DNA of 64,000 nucleotides from Apium graveolens (taxonomy: Eukaryota > Streptophyta > Magnoliopsida > Apiales > Apiaceae). The position numbers were made by a program, and so were the translations under genes. The stretch spans positions 171,226,790-171,290,789 of the forward strand of contig NC_133647.1 in NCBI RefSeq assembly GCF_009905375.1, read 5' to 3'. Positions 20,669 through 32,765 of this stretch are shown piece by piece. Numbering within the stretch: position 1 is the first letter of the stretch; each line of letters starts with the position of its first letter. The notes under the pieces were generated by a model. It searched no databases and had not been told where the DNA came from. It worked only from the letters and a program-made list of their open reading frames with translations.

Positions 20669-23074
20669 ATGAGTAAGAAGGATATTGGTGTAAAGATTCC
20701 AATCCTGGAAAGAGATAACTATCATCACTGGAAGGTGAAGATGCATTTACATCTTCTCTCTCAAGATGAAAGCTACATCAACTGCATTGAAAATGGTCTT
20801 CACATCCCACACAAGGTGGCAACAGCTGCTACTGCAACAGTTGCTGTTGGACAGTCTATTCCCAAGCCAAAGGCAGAATGGACTGTTGAAGATATTGAAG
20901 AGGTCCACAAGGACAAGAAAGCCATGAACATTCTGTTTAATGGCCTAGATCAAGATATGTTTGACAATGTCATCAACAGCCAAACTGCTAAGGAAATTTG
21001 GGATACTGTGTAGCTTATCTGTGAAGGCACTGAGCAAGTTAGAGAAAACAAAATGCAACTTCTCATTCAACAGTATGAATATTTTCACTTTGAAGAAGGA
21101 GAATCATTGAATGATACCTTCAACAGATTTCAGAAACTGTTGAATGGATTGAAGCTGTATGGGAGAATTTACCAAGTCAAGGACTCCAATTTAAAATTTC
21201 TAAGGTCTCTACCAAAGGAATGGAAGCCTATGACTGTTTCTCTAAGAAATTCTCAAGATTATAAGGACTTCACACTTGAAAGATTATATGGAATTTTGAA
21301 GACTTATGAACTTGAGATGGAGCAAGATGAGCTGTTGGAAAAGGGAAAGAGAAAAGGAGGATCAGTTGCACTTGTAGCTGACAGTGAAAAAGTTGAAGTC
21401 AGGAATGAGGAAAAGACAATGCCAAGTCTCAAAATTGGCACAAGCAAATCAGAATCAAGCAAGGGTAAAGAGCAAGTAGTTGAGGATGAAGACAATTTCA
21501 GTCAGGATGACTCTGATGATATTGATGAACATCTGGCCTTTCTGTCCAGGAGGTTTGCAAAGATGAAGTTCAGGAAAAATACAAAATTCATTAAGCCAAA
21601 CAAAAACATGGTGGACAAATCAAAGTTCAAATGTTACAACTGTGGCATTAGTGGACACTTTGCAAGTGAGTGTATGAAGCCAACTTCTGATAAAAAGAAA
21701 TTTGAGCAAGTTGATTACAAAAAGAAGTATTTTGATTTGCTCAAACAAAAGGAAAGCGCTTTTCTCACTCAAGATGATTGGGCAGCAGATGGGGTCAATG
21801 AAGATGATGATGTGGAATATGTCAACCTAGCCCTGATGGCTAATTCTGACGAAAATGAAACTAGTTCATCAAGCAACCAGGTAATTACTACTGATCTCTC
21901 TCAGCTTTCTAAACATGAATGCAATGAAGCCATAATTGATATGTCCAATGAATTATATCATTTGCGTGTTTCCCTTAAATCACTAGCTAAAGAAAGCACT
22001 AGGATCAAAGAGAATAATGTGTTTTTAAGTGATAGGAATGCTGTGTTAGAGAATCAGGTAATTGAGCTTGAAAAGATTAAACTTAAATGCTTGACTGTTG
22101 AGAGTGAACTAGAAGAAGCTGTTAAGAAAGTAGAAATTCTTTCTAAACAGTTAGAAAGTGAGCAAGAGGTAATCAAGGCCTGGAAAACATCTAGGGATGT
22201 TAGCGTTCAGATTGCCAAGGTTCAGGGAATTGAATCATTCTGTGAGGATGCCTGGAAGAAAAACAAAAAGGAGTTAGAATTAATTGATGGATTATCAACG
22301 GATGTGGAATCAACGGATGATGAAAGTTATCCGTTGAAGGAAGAAAAGGAGCATCTATTGAAGGCTCATCAATTAAAACAGGCAAGTAATTTTAAAAATA
22401 AAAATCTCAATAAGAAGAATGATTCAACTCTCAAGAACTTTGTCAAAGAAGGAGCTAGTACATCCAAAGATGTCAGTAAGGCGAATATAGGACACATGAC
22501 TTTAGATCAGCTGAAAAATAGGCTTAAGTTGGTTGAGGATAAGAAGGAAATTAAAAGAAAATCTAAAAGAAATGGGAAGGTAGGGATTAATAAACATAAC
22601 AATTACACACCTGATAGGTATGCTCCTAGAAAAAGCTGTGTGCATTGTAAAAGTGTTAATCAACTATCTGATAATTGCAAATCTGTTAAAAATGCTCCCA
22701 TGCCTTCAAATCCCTCCATGCCTAACATGTCTATGTCACCTCTGCATGCTATGCCTATTATGTCTCATCAGAATCCCCATGTACATTTTGCAAACATGCC
22801 ATATATTAATAATCCTTATTTTACTGCATTTAGTATGCCTCAAATGCCATACAATATGCTTATGTGGAATAACATGTTTGCACAATCCATGCCTTATCAA
22901 ATTCAATCAAATGTGCTAAGTGATTCTGTGACTAACCCTACACTTCAACCAACCACATCTGAGATCAAGGTTGACCCAAAGTTACCTAAGTCAAAAGATG
23001 CAGGAGGAATGAAGTCTAGGAAAAAGACTAACAAGGCTGGACCCAAGGAAACTTGGGTACCAAAATCAACTTGA
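20669..23074 (+). pseudogene. SIRE-A gag (one nonsense codon)
   Basis: ATG 20669 (MSKKDIGVKIPILERDNYHH) to TGA 23074, one frame with TAG at 21011-21013 where CAG is expected. It has a UBN2-like gag N-terminal domain, an acidic stretch (EDEDNFSQDDSDDIDEHLAF), a CCHC knuckle CYNCGISGHFASEC (about 21632-21673), a long charged coiled-coil-like region (about 21940-22200), a second cysteine cluster (CVHCKSVNQLSDNC, 22635-22678) and a Met/Pro/Asn-rich tail ending TWVPKST. At 22295-22337 three copies of the LTR motif are in frame (STD…STDDESYPL). Gag assembles the particle and binds RNA. Length (801 codons) suits SIRE-type gags. Confidence 0.9.
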
Positions 23075-23087
23075 TTGATTTTGTTGT

Positions 23088-26000
23088 GTGCAGGGAAAAA
23101 GAAGGAATCTATGGTACTTGGACAATGGCTGTTCAATACACATGACAGGAGATTTCACCCTGCTCACAGAGTTTAAGGAGAGAGCTGGCCCTAGCATAAC
23201 CTTGGGAGATAACAGCAAAGGATTCACTATGGGATATGGCTTGATTTCAAAAGAAAATGTCATCATTGATGAAGTTGCATTGGTTGATGGTCTCAAACAC
23301 AACTTATTGAGCATCAGTCAACTATATGACAGAGGGAATACTGTTTCCTTCAATTCTGAAGCCTGTATTGTCACAAGTAAAAAGGACAATAAAGTGATTC
23401 TAACTGGAGTTAGAAAAGGGAATGTGTACTTAGCTGACTTCAACTCTACAGATGCAGAATCCATTACTTGTCTTTTCAGCAAAGCAAGTGTAGTTGAAAG
23501 TTGGCTATGGCACAAGAAGCTGTCCCATTTGAATTTCAAGACAATGAATGATCTAGTCAAAAAGGACTTAGTTAGAGGAATGCCTCTAGTGGAATTTACA
23601 AGGGATGGACTGTGTGATGCTTGTCAGAAAGAAAAGCAAAAGAAAGTATCATTCAGTAAGAAGCTTGAATCTGCAATTGATGAACCATTACAACTGCTAC
23701 ACATGGATCTTTTTGGACCAGTCAATGTATTGTCAATTTCAAGGAAAAGATATTGCCTAGTGATTGTAGATGATTTCTCAAAGTTTTCATGGGTCTATTT
23801 TCTTAGATCAAAGGATGAAGCTAGTGAAATCATTATCAATCATATCAAGCAAGTCAACAATCATCCTGATTTCAAAGTAAGGAATATTAGGAGTGACAAT
23901 GGAACTGAGTTCAAGAATTCAACCATGAAGTTGTTCTGTGAAGAAAATGGGATCATGCATGAGTTCTCAGCTCCAAGGACTCCACAATAAAATGGTGTGG
24001 TGGAAAGGAAGAACAGATCACTAATTGAAGCTGCAAGGACAATGTTTGAAGAGTCAAAACTCCCAACTTACTTTTGGGCTGATGCTGTTAACTGTGCATG
24101 TTACACTCAGAATATTTCTCTAATCAATCAGGCAAAAGGCATGACTCCCTATCAATTATTCAAGAGAAGAAAACTAACTTTAAACTTTCTGCATGTCTTT
24201 GGTTGCAAATGTTACATCTTAAGGAATCAATCTGATCACAAAGGAAAGTTTGATGCAAAAGCTGATGAAGGAATATTTGTTGGTTATTCTGCTGGAAAAT
24301 CATATAGGGTCTACAATCTAAGAACCAACATTGTCATGGAATCTGTGCATGTTGTGTTTGATGATAAAAAGATTGATGGACTAACAGATGAGGGAAATCA
24401 TGAAGGACTCAAATTTGACAACATTGAGATATATTGTGATGATAGTGAAGATGAGAATGATGAAGAAGGCATCTCAAAAAGAATTCAAAATCTACCTTTG
24501 GATAATGCACAGAATGCTGCATTCATTGAAAGTCATAATTCAATTTCCGTTGAAAGAAACAATGCAGCATCCGTTGAAAGACAAAGTGCATCATCCATTG
24601 AAGTTCATAATGAAGCATCCGTTGATCACAGTCTGTCAACGGATAATCAATTCACTTCATCAGTTGATAGAGCTCCCAATTCCTTTCAAAGGATCAGCAA
24701 CTCAGGGGGAGTTTCAACCAATCAAAATTCTATCTCACATCATGACAATACTGAGGCAACCTCATCTAGAGCTAATCTACCACCTCAAAGGAATTGGACC
24801 AAGAATCGGCCTTTTAAACTGATCATTGGTGATGCTACATCTAAAGTGCAAATTAGAAGGGCTACTCAAGATGAATGTCTATATAGTAGCTTTCTATCAC
24901 AGGAGGAACCTAAGAGAGTGGAAGAAGCTCTATTGGATCCAGATTGGATTTTAGCAATGCAAGAGGAGCTAAACCAATTTGAAAGGAACAAAGTATGAAA
25001 GCTGGTACCCAAGCCAAAGAACAAGAGTTCTATTGACACAAAATGGGTATTCAAAAATAAGATGGATGAAAATGGCATTGTCATAAGGAATAAAGCCAGA
25101 TTGGTTGCTAAAGGCTATTCTCAACAAGAAGGAATAGATTTTGATGAAACATTTGCTCCAGTTACCAGACTTGAGGCCATCAGAATCTTTCTAGCCTATA
25201 CAGCCCATGCCAATTTCAAAGTCTATCAAATGGATGTCAAGAGTGCATTTCTAAATGGGGAATTAGAGGAAGAAGTTTATGTAAGCCAACCTCCCGGATT
25301 TGAAGATCCAAACTTTCCAGACTATGTGTATTATCTGTTGAAAGCACTCTATGGACTAAAGCAAGCACCTAGAGCATGGTATGAGACTTTGTCAAAATTC
25401 CTTCTAGATAATCACTTCACAAGAGGTACTGTTGACAAAACTCTCTTCTTTAGAAATGTTAATGGCTCTAAAATACTTGTTCAAATTTATGTAGATGATA
25501 TTATATTTGGATCTACAGATGATAAGCTTTGTAAAAAGTTTGCTAAGTTAATGCAAAGTAAATATGAAATGAGCATGATGGGAGAGCTAACTTATTTTCT
25601 TGGTTTACAAGTTAAACAAGTTAGTGATGGAATTTTCATTAGTCAAACTAAATATATTTATGATCTTTTAAAGAAGTTTGACTTAATGGATTGTTCATCT
25701 GCAAAAACTCCCATGACCACTGCCACCAAGCTTGAATTAAACAAGGCTGAAAAGTCTGTGGATATTTCAAGTTATAGAGGCATGGTTGGCTCACTTTTAT
25801 ATTTAACTGCTAGTAGACCTGATATAATGTTTTCTACATGTCTCTGTGCTAGATTTCAAGTTGACCCTAAAGAATCTCACTTAGTGGCTATTAAAAGAAT
25901 CTTCAGATATCTCAAAGGGACTCCAAATCTAGGAATTTGGTACCCTAGAGAGTCTGGTTTTGATCTAATTGGCTACTCAGATGCAGATTATGCAGGCTGT

Positions 26001-26432
26001 AGAATAGACAGGAAAAGCACAACTGGCACCTGTCAATTTCTAGGGAACAAGCTTGTGTCATGGTTCAGTAAGAAGCAAAATTATGTTTCTACATCAACAG
26101 CTGAAGCTGAGTACATTGCTGCTGGTAGTTGCTGTGCACAGATACTATGGATGAGGAATCAGCTATTTGACTATGGTTTGACTGTTGACAAAATTCCAAT
26201 ATTCTGTGACAACACAAGTGCCATTGCCATTACTGAAAATCCAGTGCAACACTCAAGAACCAAGCACATTGACATCAAGTACCACTTCATTAGGGAACAT
26301 GTGATGAAAGGTACAGTGGAACTTTATTTTGTTCCAAGTGAAAAGCAGATTGCAGACATATTTACCAAGCCACTTGATGAATCAACATTCACAAGATTAG
26401 TAAGTGAGCTAGGTATGCTTAATTATTCATAA
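23088..26432 (+). pseudogene. SIRE-A pol (PR-INT-RT-RNase H), two nonsense codons
   Basis: Frame 23088-26432 is offset by +1 from gag and opens after a TGTGTGCAG sequence. Protease: LWYLDNGCSIHMTG, where the catalytic D-S-G is D-N-G. Integrase: HHCC (HKKLSHLN, CDACQKEK) and D,D,E (HMDLFGP, RSDNGTEF). An integrase-RT linker carries an 8-residue repeat (SVERNNAA, SVERQSAS, SIEVHNEA…) built on [46 protein letters not shown]. RNase [24 protein letters not shown]. Stops at TAA 23988-23990 and TGA 24996-24998 fit CAA-to-TAA and TGG-to-TGA changes. Confidence 0.92.
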
Positions 26433-26858
26433 ATTTATGTCCTCTATATAATCTGCTTTGAAGCCTGAAATGAATTTGCTGCAAGAACAAAGTTGGCTTT
26501 TAGTAAAACTTATTCTATCAACGGATATTCCCTATCCGTTGAAAGCCAAAATTGTTCTATCAACGGATGTTCATTATCCGTTGAAAGACAAATACATTTC
26601 TGGTAATTTTATCCCTCAACGGATAAAATAGTGTTGGTCATCAACAGATAACTATTTACCTTATCCGTTGAAGTGTCACATCAGTTACTTTCAGTAAGTC
26701 ACAGCCGTTGATTTCTTTACTTAACCGTTGATACAGATATACACTATTGTATGTATTTGTTTTAAAGGCAGTTTAGAATTTCTACAGTTTTATTTATTCT
26801 TGAACGGCTGTAATTTACTTAAAAGTATCATTTTATTTACGTTTTAATTCAAGAAAGT
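26433..26858 (+). promoter_or_regulatory. SIRE-A pol-ORF3 spacer with motif hairpins
   Basis: Non-coding. Motif pairs form dyads: TCAACGGATA 26518 with TATCCGTTGA 26533 (5-nt loop); TCAACGGATG 26560 with TATCCGTTGA 26575 (5-nt loop); TCAACGGATA 26616 and the variant TCAACAGATA 26641 with TATCCGTTGA 26662. Looser CCGTTGA copies occur at 26703 and 26724. The cluster lies 190-340 bp upstream of a TATA-like box (26859). A regulatory role is a hypothesis; hairpin formation in RNA or DNA follows from the sequence. Confidence 0.6.
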
Positions 26859-26866
26859 ATAAAATC
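26859..26866 (+). promoter_or_regulatory. Putative internal promoter (TATA) of SIRE-A ORF3
   Basis: TATAAAAT, followed by about 95 nt of pyrimidine-rich leader (CATTCTCCTTCTCTCCC near 26911) and then ACAACAATGGC, a near-perfect plant initiation context, at 26966. This TATA / Y-patch / start-context order is what a plant core promoter looks like, so ORF3 may be transcribed on its own. Not experimentally shown. Confidence 0.5.
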
Positions 26867-26965
26867 CCATTGGACTCTTATTTTCACTTTACGCTTTCTT
26901 GCAATTTTCATTCTCCTTCTCTCCCAAAATTCTCAAGTTTTTCTCTGCAACCTCTACTCACAACA

Positions 26966-29900
26966 ATGGCACTAGTAGTCAAAATTATGTCTCAAACAAG
27001 ATTTGTTTATGAAAAGAATAATTTCGTAGCCTTGGTTGAAAAGAATGAAGCCCATTCTGATTATCACAAGATGATAGACTTCATCAAAAACTGCAAACTG
27101 AGCTATGCAATGCTGGAAGCCCCAACCATCTACTGTGAGGTGATTGAGTAGATTTGGACAACTGCAGAGTTCAACTCCACAGATATGACTATTGCCTTCT
27201 CTCTCAAAGGTAAGGATTATTGCATTAACTGTGATGATACACAGTCTTGCTTTAAGTTGCCTGAGAATAATGCCATAACACCACACACTGATAAAGATGT
27301 ATCTGCTATGTTAGATTCCATAGGCTATGCTTTTGATTCTGCTAGTTTAGGTAGCATTAGAAGGAAAGGCCTTAGGAAAGAATGGAGTTTTCTTGGAGAT
27401 GCCTTTATTAAGGTTTTCTCTGGGAAGATTAGCAATTTTGATGCCATAACTTCATCTCTTGTTAATATGCTTTATATGCTAGTTTCTGATAGGTACTTTA
27501 ATTTTAGCAACTGTGTCATGCTAGAATTAGGTTCCAGATTAGGTAACAAAGCTAATAGACCACATAACATCTACTATGCTAGATTCTTTATGTTATTGGC
27601 TAACCATGTTGCTGAAGGATTGGTTATATCAAATGAGAATAATAAACTCAAATGTTGGGCACAAGAGAAAAGGGTCCTTGCAGACCTTTTGAGAATGAAC
27701 CTCAACAGCCAGGTGCCATTGGTATATTTGCCAATCATGAATGCACCACAGGTAAGTGAGGTAAACACTTCTATAACTCCTACTATTTCCAACCTCATTG
27801 TTTCTTTGTCTTCCAGTGTGGCAATGGAATCTGTGTCTTTGTCCACACAGGTTCCTACCAAAGCCACCAAAACTAAAGTTTCAAAACTCAAGTCAAAGAA
27901 AACAACCTCTGTTGTTTCTCAAAAGACAACAGTTGTAACAACTACCATAAACCCTGAAGGGAGTGAACAGGGTATGGGTGGTGAGGGGAGGGGTGAACAT
28001 CAAGAAACCCCCCAGGATAAGGTGGGAGAGGTGAGTGGTACCCAAGCCAGCCAAGCCACAGTCTCTCAAAAGAGTGTGGTGGTTCCAAAGGAGTCTAACA
28101 CATCCCTAGTTGCATCCTCCCAAAAGGATGTAACTATTGAAAATAGTCCCCAACCAGGGACACAGAACAAAAGGGGGAGGCACACTGAAGCCACACATTC
28201 ACCAATTAAAGCCTTTTCAAGGAAGAAGAAGGCCAAGACCCTAGTTTCCACACAAGGGGCACACACAGCACAGATACATCCACCTGTATCTGAGCCTTCT
28301 CAAATTCAGCTTGATGTGATTCCAGCAAATATGGAGTCACAGCCCCATTCTCTCATAATAGAAACACACCAATCATCAAACTCTCCATCACCCTCTCTGG
28401 ATGTGGATATGATATTCACATCAATTCCTGATTCTCCCTCATTAAAACTCAGGGAGGAGCCCCACTCAAAACCTGATGATCATCATCTTTTAGATGATTT
28501 GTTGGATCATCAGCCAATTCTTTCAGATGTAGTTGAAGAATCTGTGTCACCACACTTAAAATCAATTCACACATATTCAACAATTATGTCACTTTCTATA
28601 TCTACATCTTTTCCTTCTTCAACGGATATCTCTCATCCGTTGACAAGTGGTTGTTCTTCAACGGATAAGCTTAACAGCAGTTATCCGTTGATATCATCAG
28701 TTTCCACTTCAACGGATACTCCCTATCCGTTGATGGTCTCTACACACATAACAGAAACAATTCCAACTGTAGAGGACATGGTTACTGTACAATCACTTTT
28801 AGGTTTGAGGGAAGGGAGTGATCTTTTGAGTGAGAGGCTGGGTTGCTCCCAGGCAAAAGGAGAGGTTGAGAGTCACCATATGCATGCTATTTCTTCCAGC
28901 ATGGCAAAAGTGAGTGAGGGGAGTGCCACCTTAGAAGGTGAGGGTGAGGGTGTGAGGGTGTATGTGAGCCAGGGGGAGCCCCTGATGCAAGAAAATAGAG
29001 AAAATGAGAGAAAGGCAGGTACAGAAGCTATAAGGGTGAATCCAGCCATTGCTAGTGAGTCAATGAAAGTGGATGATGCAGAAAAGGAAAGACAATTTCA
29101 GCAACATTACAAAGCTGTAATTGATAACATTTCCTTGGATTCTGACACTTTTACTCATCCTGTTTCAGCCTATCAATTATTGGCTGCTCAGGGCAATGTG
29201 GAGGCAGAACAGACTTTAAACATTGTACACACTTCAGAATCTCTTCTCAGAGACAAAGCTGCTGTTAACAGGCTACCTTCTCAAGCTGGTGAGCCATCTG
29301 AAGAATTTGGAGTAAATTCTAATGATGATGACTCTGATTCTTTGGATGAGAGCATGAACTTAGGGGGAGTAGCAAACCCAAGTTCTGTTCCAGATCTTCC
29401 TGAATGGGCATGGGAAAAAACATCAACACCAGGAGAGTTTGGTGTCACTTTGGTCAGACAAGTCATGACAATTCAGAAGGCCCTTTAGGAGACTACAGAT
29501 GCTGGTACCAAGGAAATACTTCAAGCTCATCTGGAATCTCTGCATCTCTTACAGTTGCAGCATTTCAAACAGAATCTAAGTGTGGATGAGCTCAAGCAGG
29601 ACATTGCTGATCTGAAATCCTACAATGCTGAGAAGTTGGATTCAGTCATACCTTATGGTACTATGCAAGATTTGTTGGGGAGACTGAGGAAAGAATCTGA
29701 TGCTGACAAGAGGCTGGCCAGATTGGAAACCAGAGTTCAGATCATTGAAGACTCTATGGTCACTATTCTTCAAAATCAACAAACTCAAACAAATCTACTC
29801 ATGCAGCTGGCAAAAGCACAAGGCTTGACCCCTACCCTTGATGATAACAAAAGGGGGAGAATAAAGGGGAAGGGGAAGGAGAGCCATCAACAACAGTTCA

Positions 29901-31476
29901 AATTTCTCAAGTGCTAGTTCCCGCCATCACCACTTCTCCAATTATTCAAATTAAAGGAAAGCTTGATGGAATTGATCTAATCCAGATAGCAGCAGCTGAA
30001 TTGCAAGTCAAAGAGCAAAGGAAGAAGATTGATGAAAAGATGCAACAAATATTTGGTTCTACAACTTCTCAATCACAATCTGTGAAGCACAGCACAAAAG
30101 TGGAATCAATTATTGTGGAGCTCAAGCCAGTAGGGAGGAATAAGGTTGGAGAGACTTCTTCCAAGGATCTGAAACCTATGGTTCTCAAGCCCAACAACAG
30201 ATCCATTAAGGACTCTACAAAGAATCCTCTGAAAGAAGTGGATTTTCCTCTTCCAAAGGCTGATGAGGACAAGCTTTTGGGTAGAAGTATCACAAAGCTC
30301 AAAGAGACCATGGATGTGGCTGTAAGGAGGAACATGGCTATTATCTTCAGAGAAGGAAAGAGCATATGTGTGATGCAAGGACATCCCAAATTCTCAATAG
30401 CCAAGAGGGAAGAAACCAGAAGGTTGAAGGAAGCAGCCAAACAGCTAAAGGCTGACAAAAGAGCACAAGCAAAGCTTGAAAAACAGCTAAAGTCAAGTCA
30501 GGCTGAAGAACAGAAAGAAATTGAAGACAAAAGTGAAGATGAAGCTATGGGGGACATGGTTGATACTGATATGGAGGAAAGAGGTAAGGAAAGAGAAGAA
30601 TGGCAGAAAGGGAACAGAAAGAAGGCCAATGCAAAGAGAAAGATGGTAGAAGAAATCCAATCAATATCCAAACCACTACCCTCTATTCCTGAACCCATTG
30701 TGCCTGACCCCTTCATGAACATTCATGGTGAAACAATCATTCCTAAGGAGGAACCAATTGATTGGGACACCATCAAATTGCCCATCTTCTTAACCTCTTC
30801 TCCACCATCAAAGAAGCAGAAAAGAAGAATCAAATCAACACCCTCTAAAGCCTCAATCAAATTCACACAGAAGCCTAAGCCTAAGCCTCAAGCCTCTAAG
30901 GATGATTATGTTCACATCTGTGTCATAAAAGAATTTTCAGACATTGAACTCTATCTGGATGAGCTGGAGGAAGTAAGAGGAATAGCTGCCTACAGACAGC
31001 TACCAGAAAGACTAGTGTTCAAATATAAAGGAAGTGGGGAAATAACTTGGCCTCTCTACAGGATTTTGAATGAAGGCTACTCTACCTTGATTAGAGTCTA
31101 CTCAGCCATACAAAGGGATTCTGGCTTTACCAGGACTGCCAAGACTGAGATTCTCAACAAGATTGCCAACATAAGGAAAACTTGGAGGGAGCCCAATGCC
31201 TTGCCTAGAACATTACTCATTCAAGAAAGAGGAATTACAGTTCACAAATCACCTCATCTATTGATGGAGTTCAGAGACAACAAAGGAGTCAGAAGATTTT
31301 TCAGAATTGAAGATCAGCTCAAGATTGCCAGTAATGAAACTCTCAAAGATATGCAATCTAAGTTGGACATCAATGAAAAAGATGAAGCTGAATTTTACAG
31401 ACAACTTCAACTTCAAATAGAGGAGAATGACAGGAGGCTAGGAAAGAAAACAAGGAATCAAAGGAAAAGAAACTAA
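26966..31476 (+). pseudogene. SIRE-A extra ORF (ORF3) in env position, ~1,500 codons
   Basis: From ATG 26966 to TAA 31476. In one frame to about 29900 with TAG stops at 27149 and 29486 (both probably former CAG); then a frameshift near 29895 into the frame running to 31476. N-terminal domain (27152-27750): GLRKEWSFLGDAFIKVFSGK and YYARFFMLLANHV, a pattern I recall from unnamed plant retroelement ORFs. Middle: Ser/Thr/Pro-rich low complexity with six in-frame motif copies (28619-28733). C-terminal third: Lys/Glu/Gln coiled-coil-like (30400-30560), a conserved-looking domain (about 30900-31300), and a basic tail. I see no signal peptide or membrane span, so it does not look like an envelope protein. 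Function unknown. Confidence 0.8.
28619..28733 (+). repeat. In-frame motif hairpins in SIRE-A ORF3
   Basis: Alternating orientations: TCAACGGATA 28619, CATCCGTTGA 28634, TCAACGGATA 28658, TATCCGTTGA 28682, TCAACGGATA 28709, TATCCGTTGA 28724. First and last pairs are dyads with 5-nt loops, the same 10-5-10 geometry as in the noncoding spacer (26518, 26560). In protein they read alternately STD and HPL/YPL. Confidence 0.92.
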
Positions 31477-31651
31477 TCTGCTCAGGCTAAAGGAGCACCC
31501 TTGGAAACAATGTAATTCTTCAATTCCATCTCAGCATACACATTTTTGCAGCACTTTTGAATTTCTGCTTTATTACAGTTTATATATTTGTCAAGTGTTT
31601 TTTTATCATCAAGCTAAACCCAAATTTATGCCTATAGTTCTAGTAGACATA

Positions 31652-31664
31652 AATAGGGGGAGAT
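31652..31664 (+). promoter_or_regulatory. SIRE-A polypurine tract
   Basis: AATAGGGGGAGAT immediately precedes the 3' LTR TGTTAGG. The G-run PPT is typical of SIRE-type copia elements. Confidence 0.85.
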
Positions 31665-32765
31665 TGTTAGGAATATGTGTATTAGTTTGATGATAAGTTA
31701 AACAAAACACTTAAGTAGAAATCTAGTGTTTGTAGCCTCAACGGATAAGACCATCTTGGCTATCCGTTGAAGGAGTAGCTTTACTTAGCAATAAGTTTAG
31801 TATTGTAGCACATTTCATTCTCTGGATTCAAGTTGTAATTCTTAGATGTTGTAGGAAATTATCAGTCATGTTGACTACTAGTGGATATGCAAATAGGAGG
31901 GCTAATTGTAAATATTTCATGCCTTGTAATTTTGTATAAGTGAAGAAGTATCAACGAATATTGAAGACCTTCAACGGATAAGAAACAAAGCTTTAACGGA
32001 TGTCTCTAATGCTTCAACGGATAATATCCATCAACGGATAAGTGCTTCAACGGATAAAGACTTCAACTGATAATGCATCAACGGATAAAACTTCAACTGA
32101 TAAAGCCTCAACGGATAAGGCATCAACGGATGAAAGCTTCAACGGATGCTTAGTTCATTAGCAGTTGATAGTGACAATTCACAAGCTGACAGAGGCACAT
32201 GGGTTGACAGAGACAAACTGAAATGTAGAAGCCTCTAGGAGGAATCAAGAAAATGCAGCATTTCTATTCTGATACAAACAAGGAAGTATTCAGAGATCTA
32301 CAGCCAAGCCTAAATTGCATTTGATAAAGAATTGAAGAAGAAACATGTGAAGAATCTTTTTAATTGTATTTTACAGTTTTGTCTTCACTTGTAAACTTGG
32401 TGATATATAAACCAAGCAGCAGCTAGTGATTAGATAAGAATTTTCCTGAGCTGTTTAGAAATATCCAGATAGAAAATCATCTAGTTTGTACTAGGAAGCA
32501 ACTGTGATTTAATTCTTTGAATCACAGATTTTCTGAAATAACACATCTCTGGTAGAACAACAAATCCACCAGAAAAGTTTTTAAGTTCTTTGTGTTCTTT
32601 ACATTTGTGTTTGAATATATATCTGTCTGTATTAGCTTCAAGCAATTCACACACTTGTTCTAAAAAACACTTAGCCTTAGAAACTGCTCAAAACTTGAAA
32701 AAGTTTTGAGATTTACATTCAACCCCCCTTCTGTAAATCTCATTGTTAGTCCACTGGGAATAACA
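31665..32765 (+). repeat. SIRE-A 3' LTR
   Basis: 1,101 bp, TGTTAGGAATATG…GGGAATAACA, the same length as the 5' LTR with about 28 visible differences. Motif copies are at 31738, 31761 (inverted), 31951 (TCAACGAATA), 31971, 31993, 32014, 32031, 32047, 32063, 32078, 32093, 32108, 32123 and 32139. Confidence 0.92.

Larger units (their letters stand above)
19508..32765 (+). mobile_element. SIRE-like Ty1/copia element SIRE-A, complete
   Basis: 13,258 bp: two 1,101-bp LTRs, PBS, gag, pol, a very large extra ORF, and a polypurine tract. The near-duplicated target is CCAGA on the left and CCATA on the right (one mismatch). SIRE/Maximus affiliation is inferred from size, the long gag with coiled coil and late CCHC, and the extra gene after pol. 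About 28 differences are visible between the LTRs (roughly 2.5%). A short motif, TCAACGGATA, and its inverse are spread through LTRs, gag, pol, spacer and the extra ORF. Confidence 0.93.

Noticed and set aside
19581..26671. Motif interpreted simply as MYB binding sites
   Set aside because: CCGTTG in SIRE-A fits CNGTTR, but SIRE-B's CCGTCG at homologous places does not, and copies inside coding DNA are not explained.
26966..31476. ORF3 considered as an envelope gene
   Set aside because: Position fits, but no signal peptide, membrane span or furin-like site is visible; kept as an extra ORF of unknown function.
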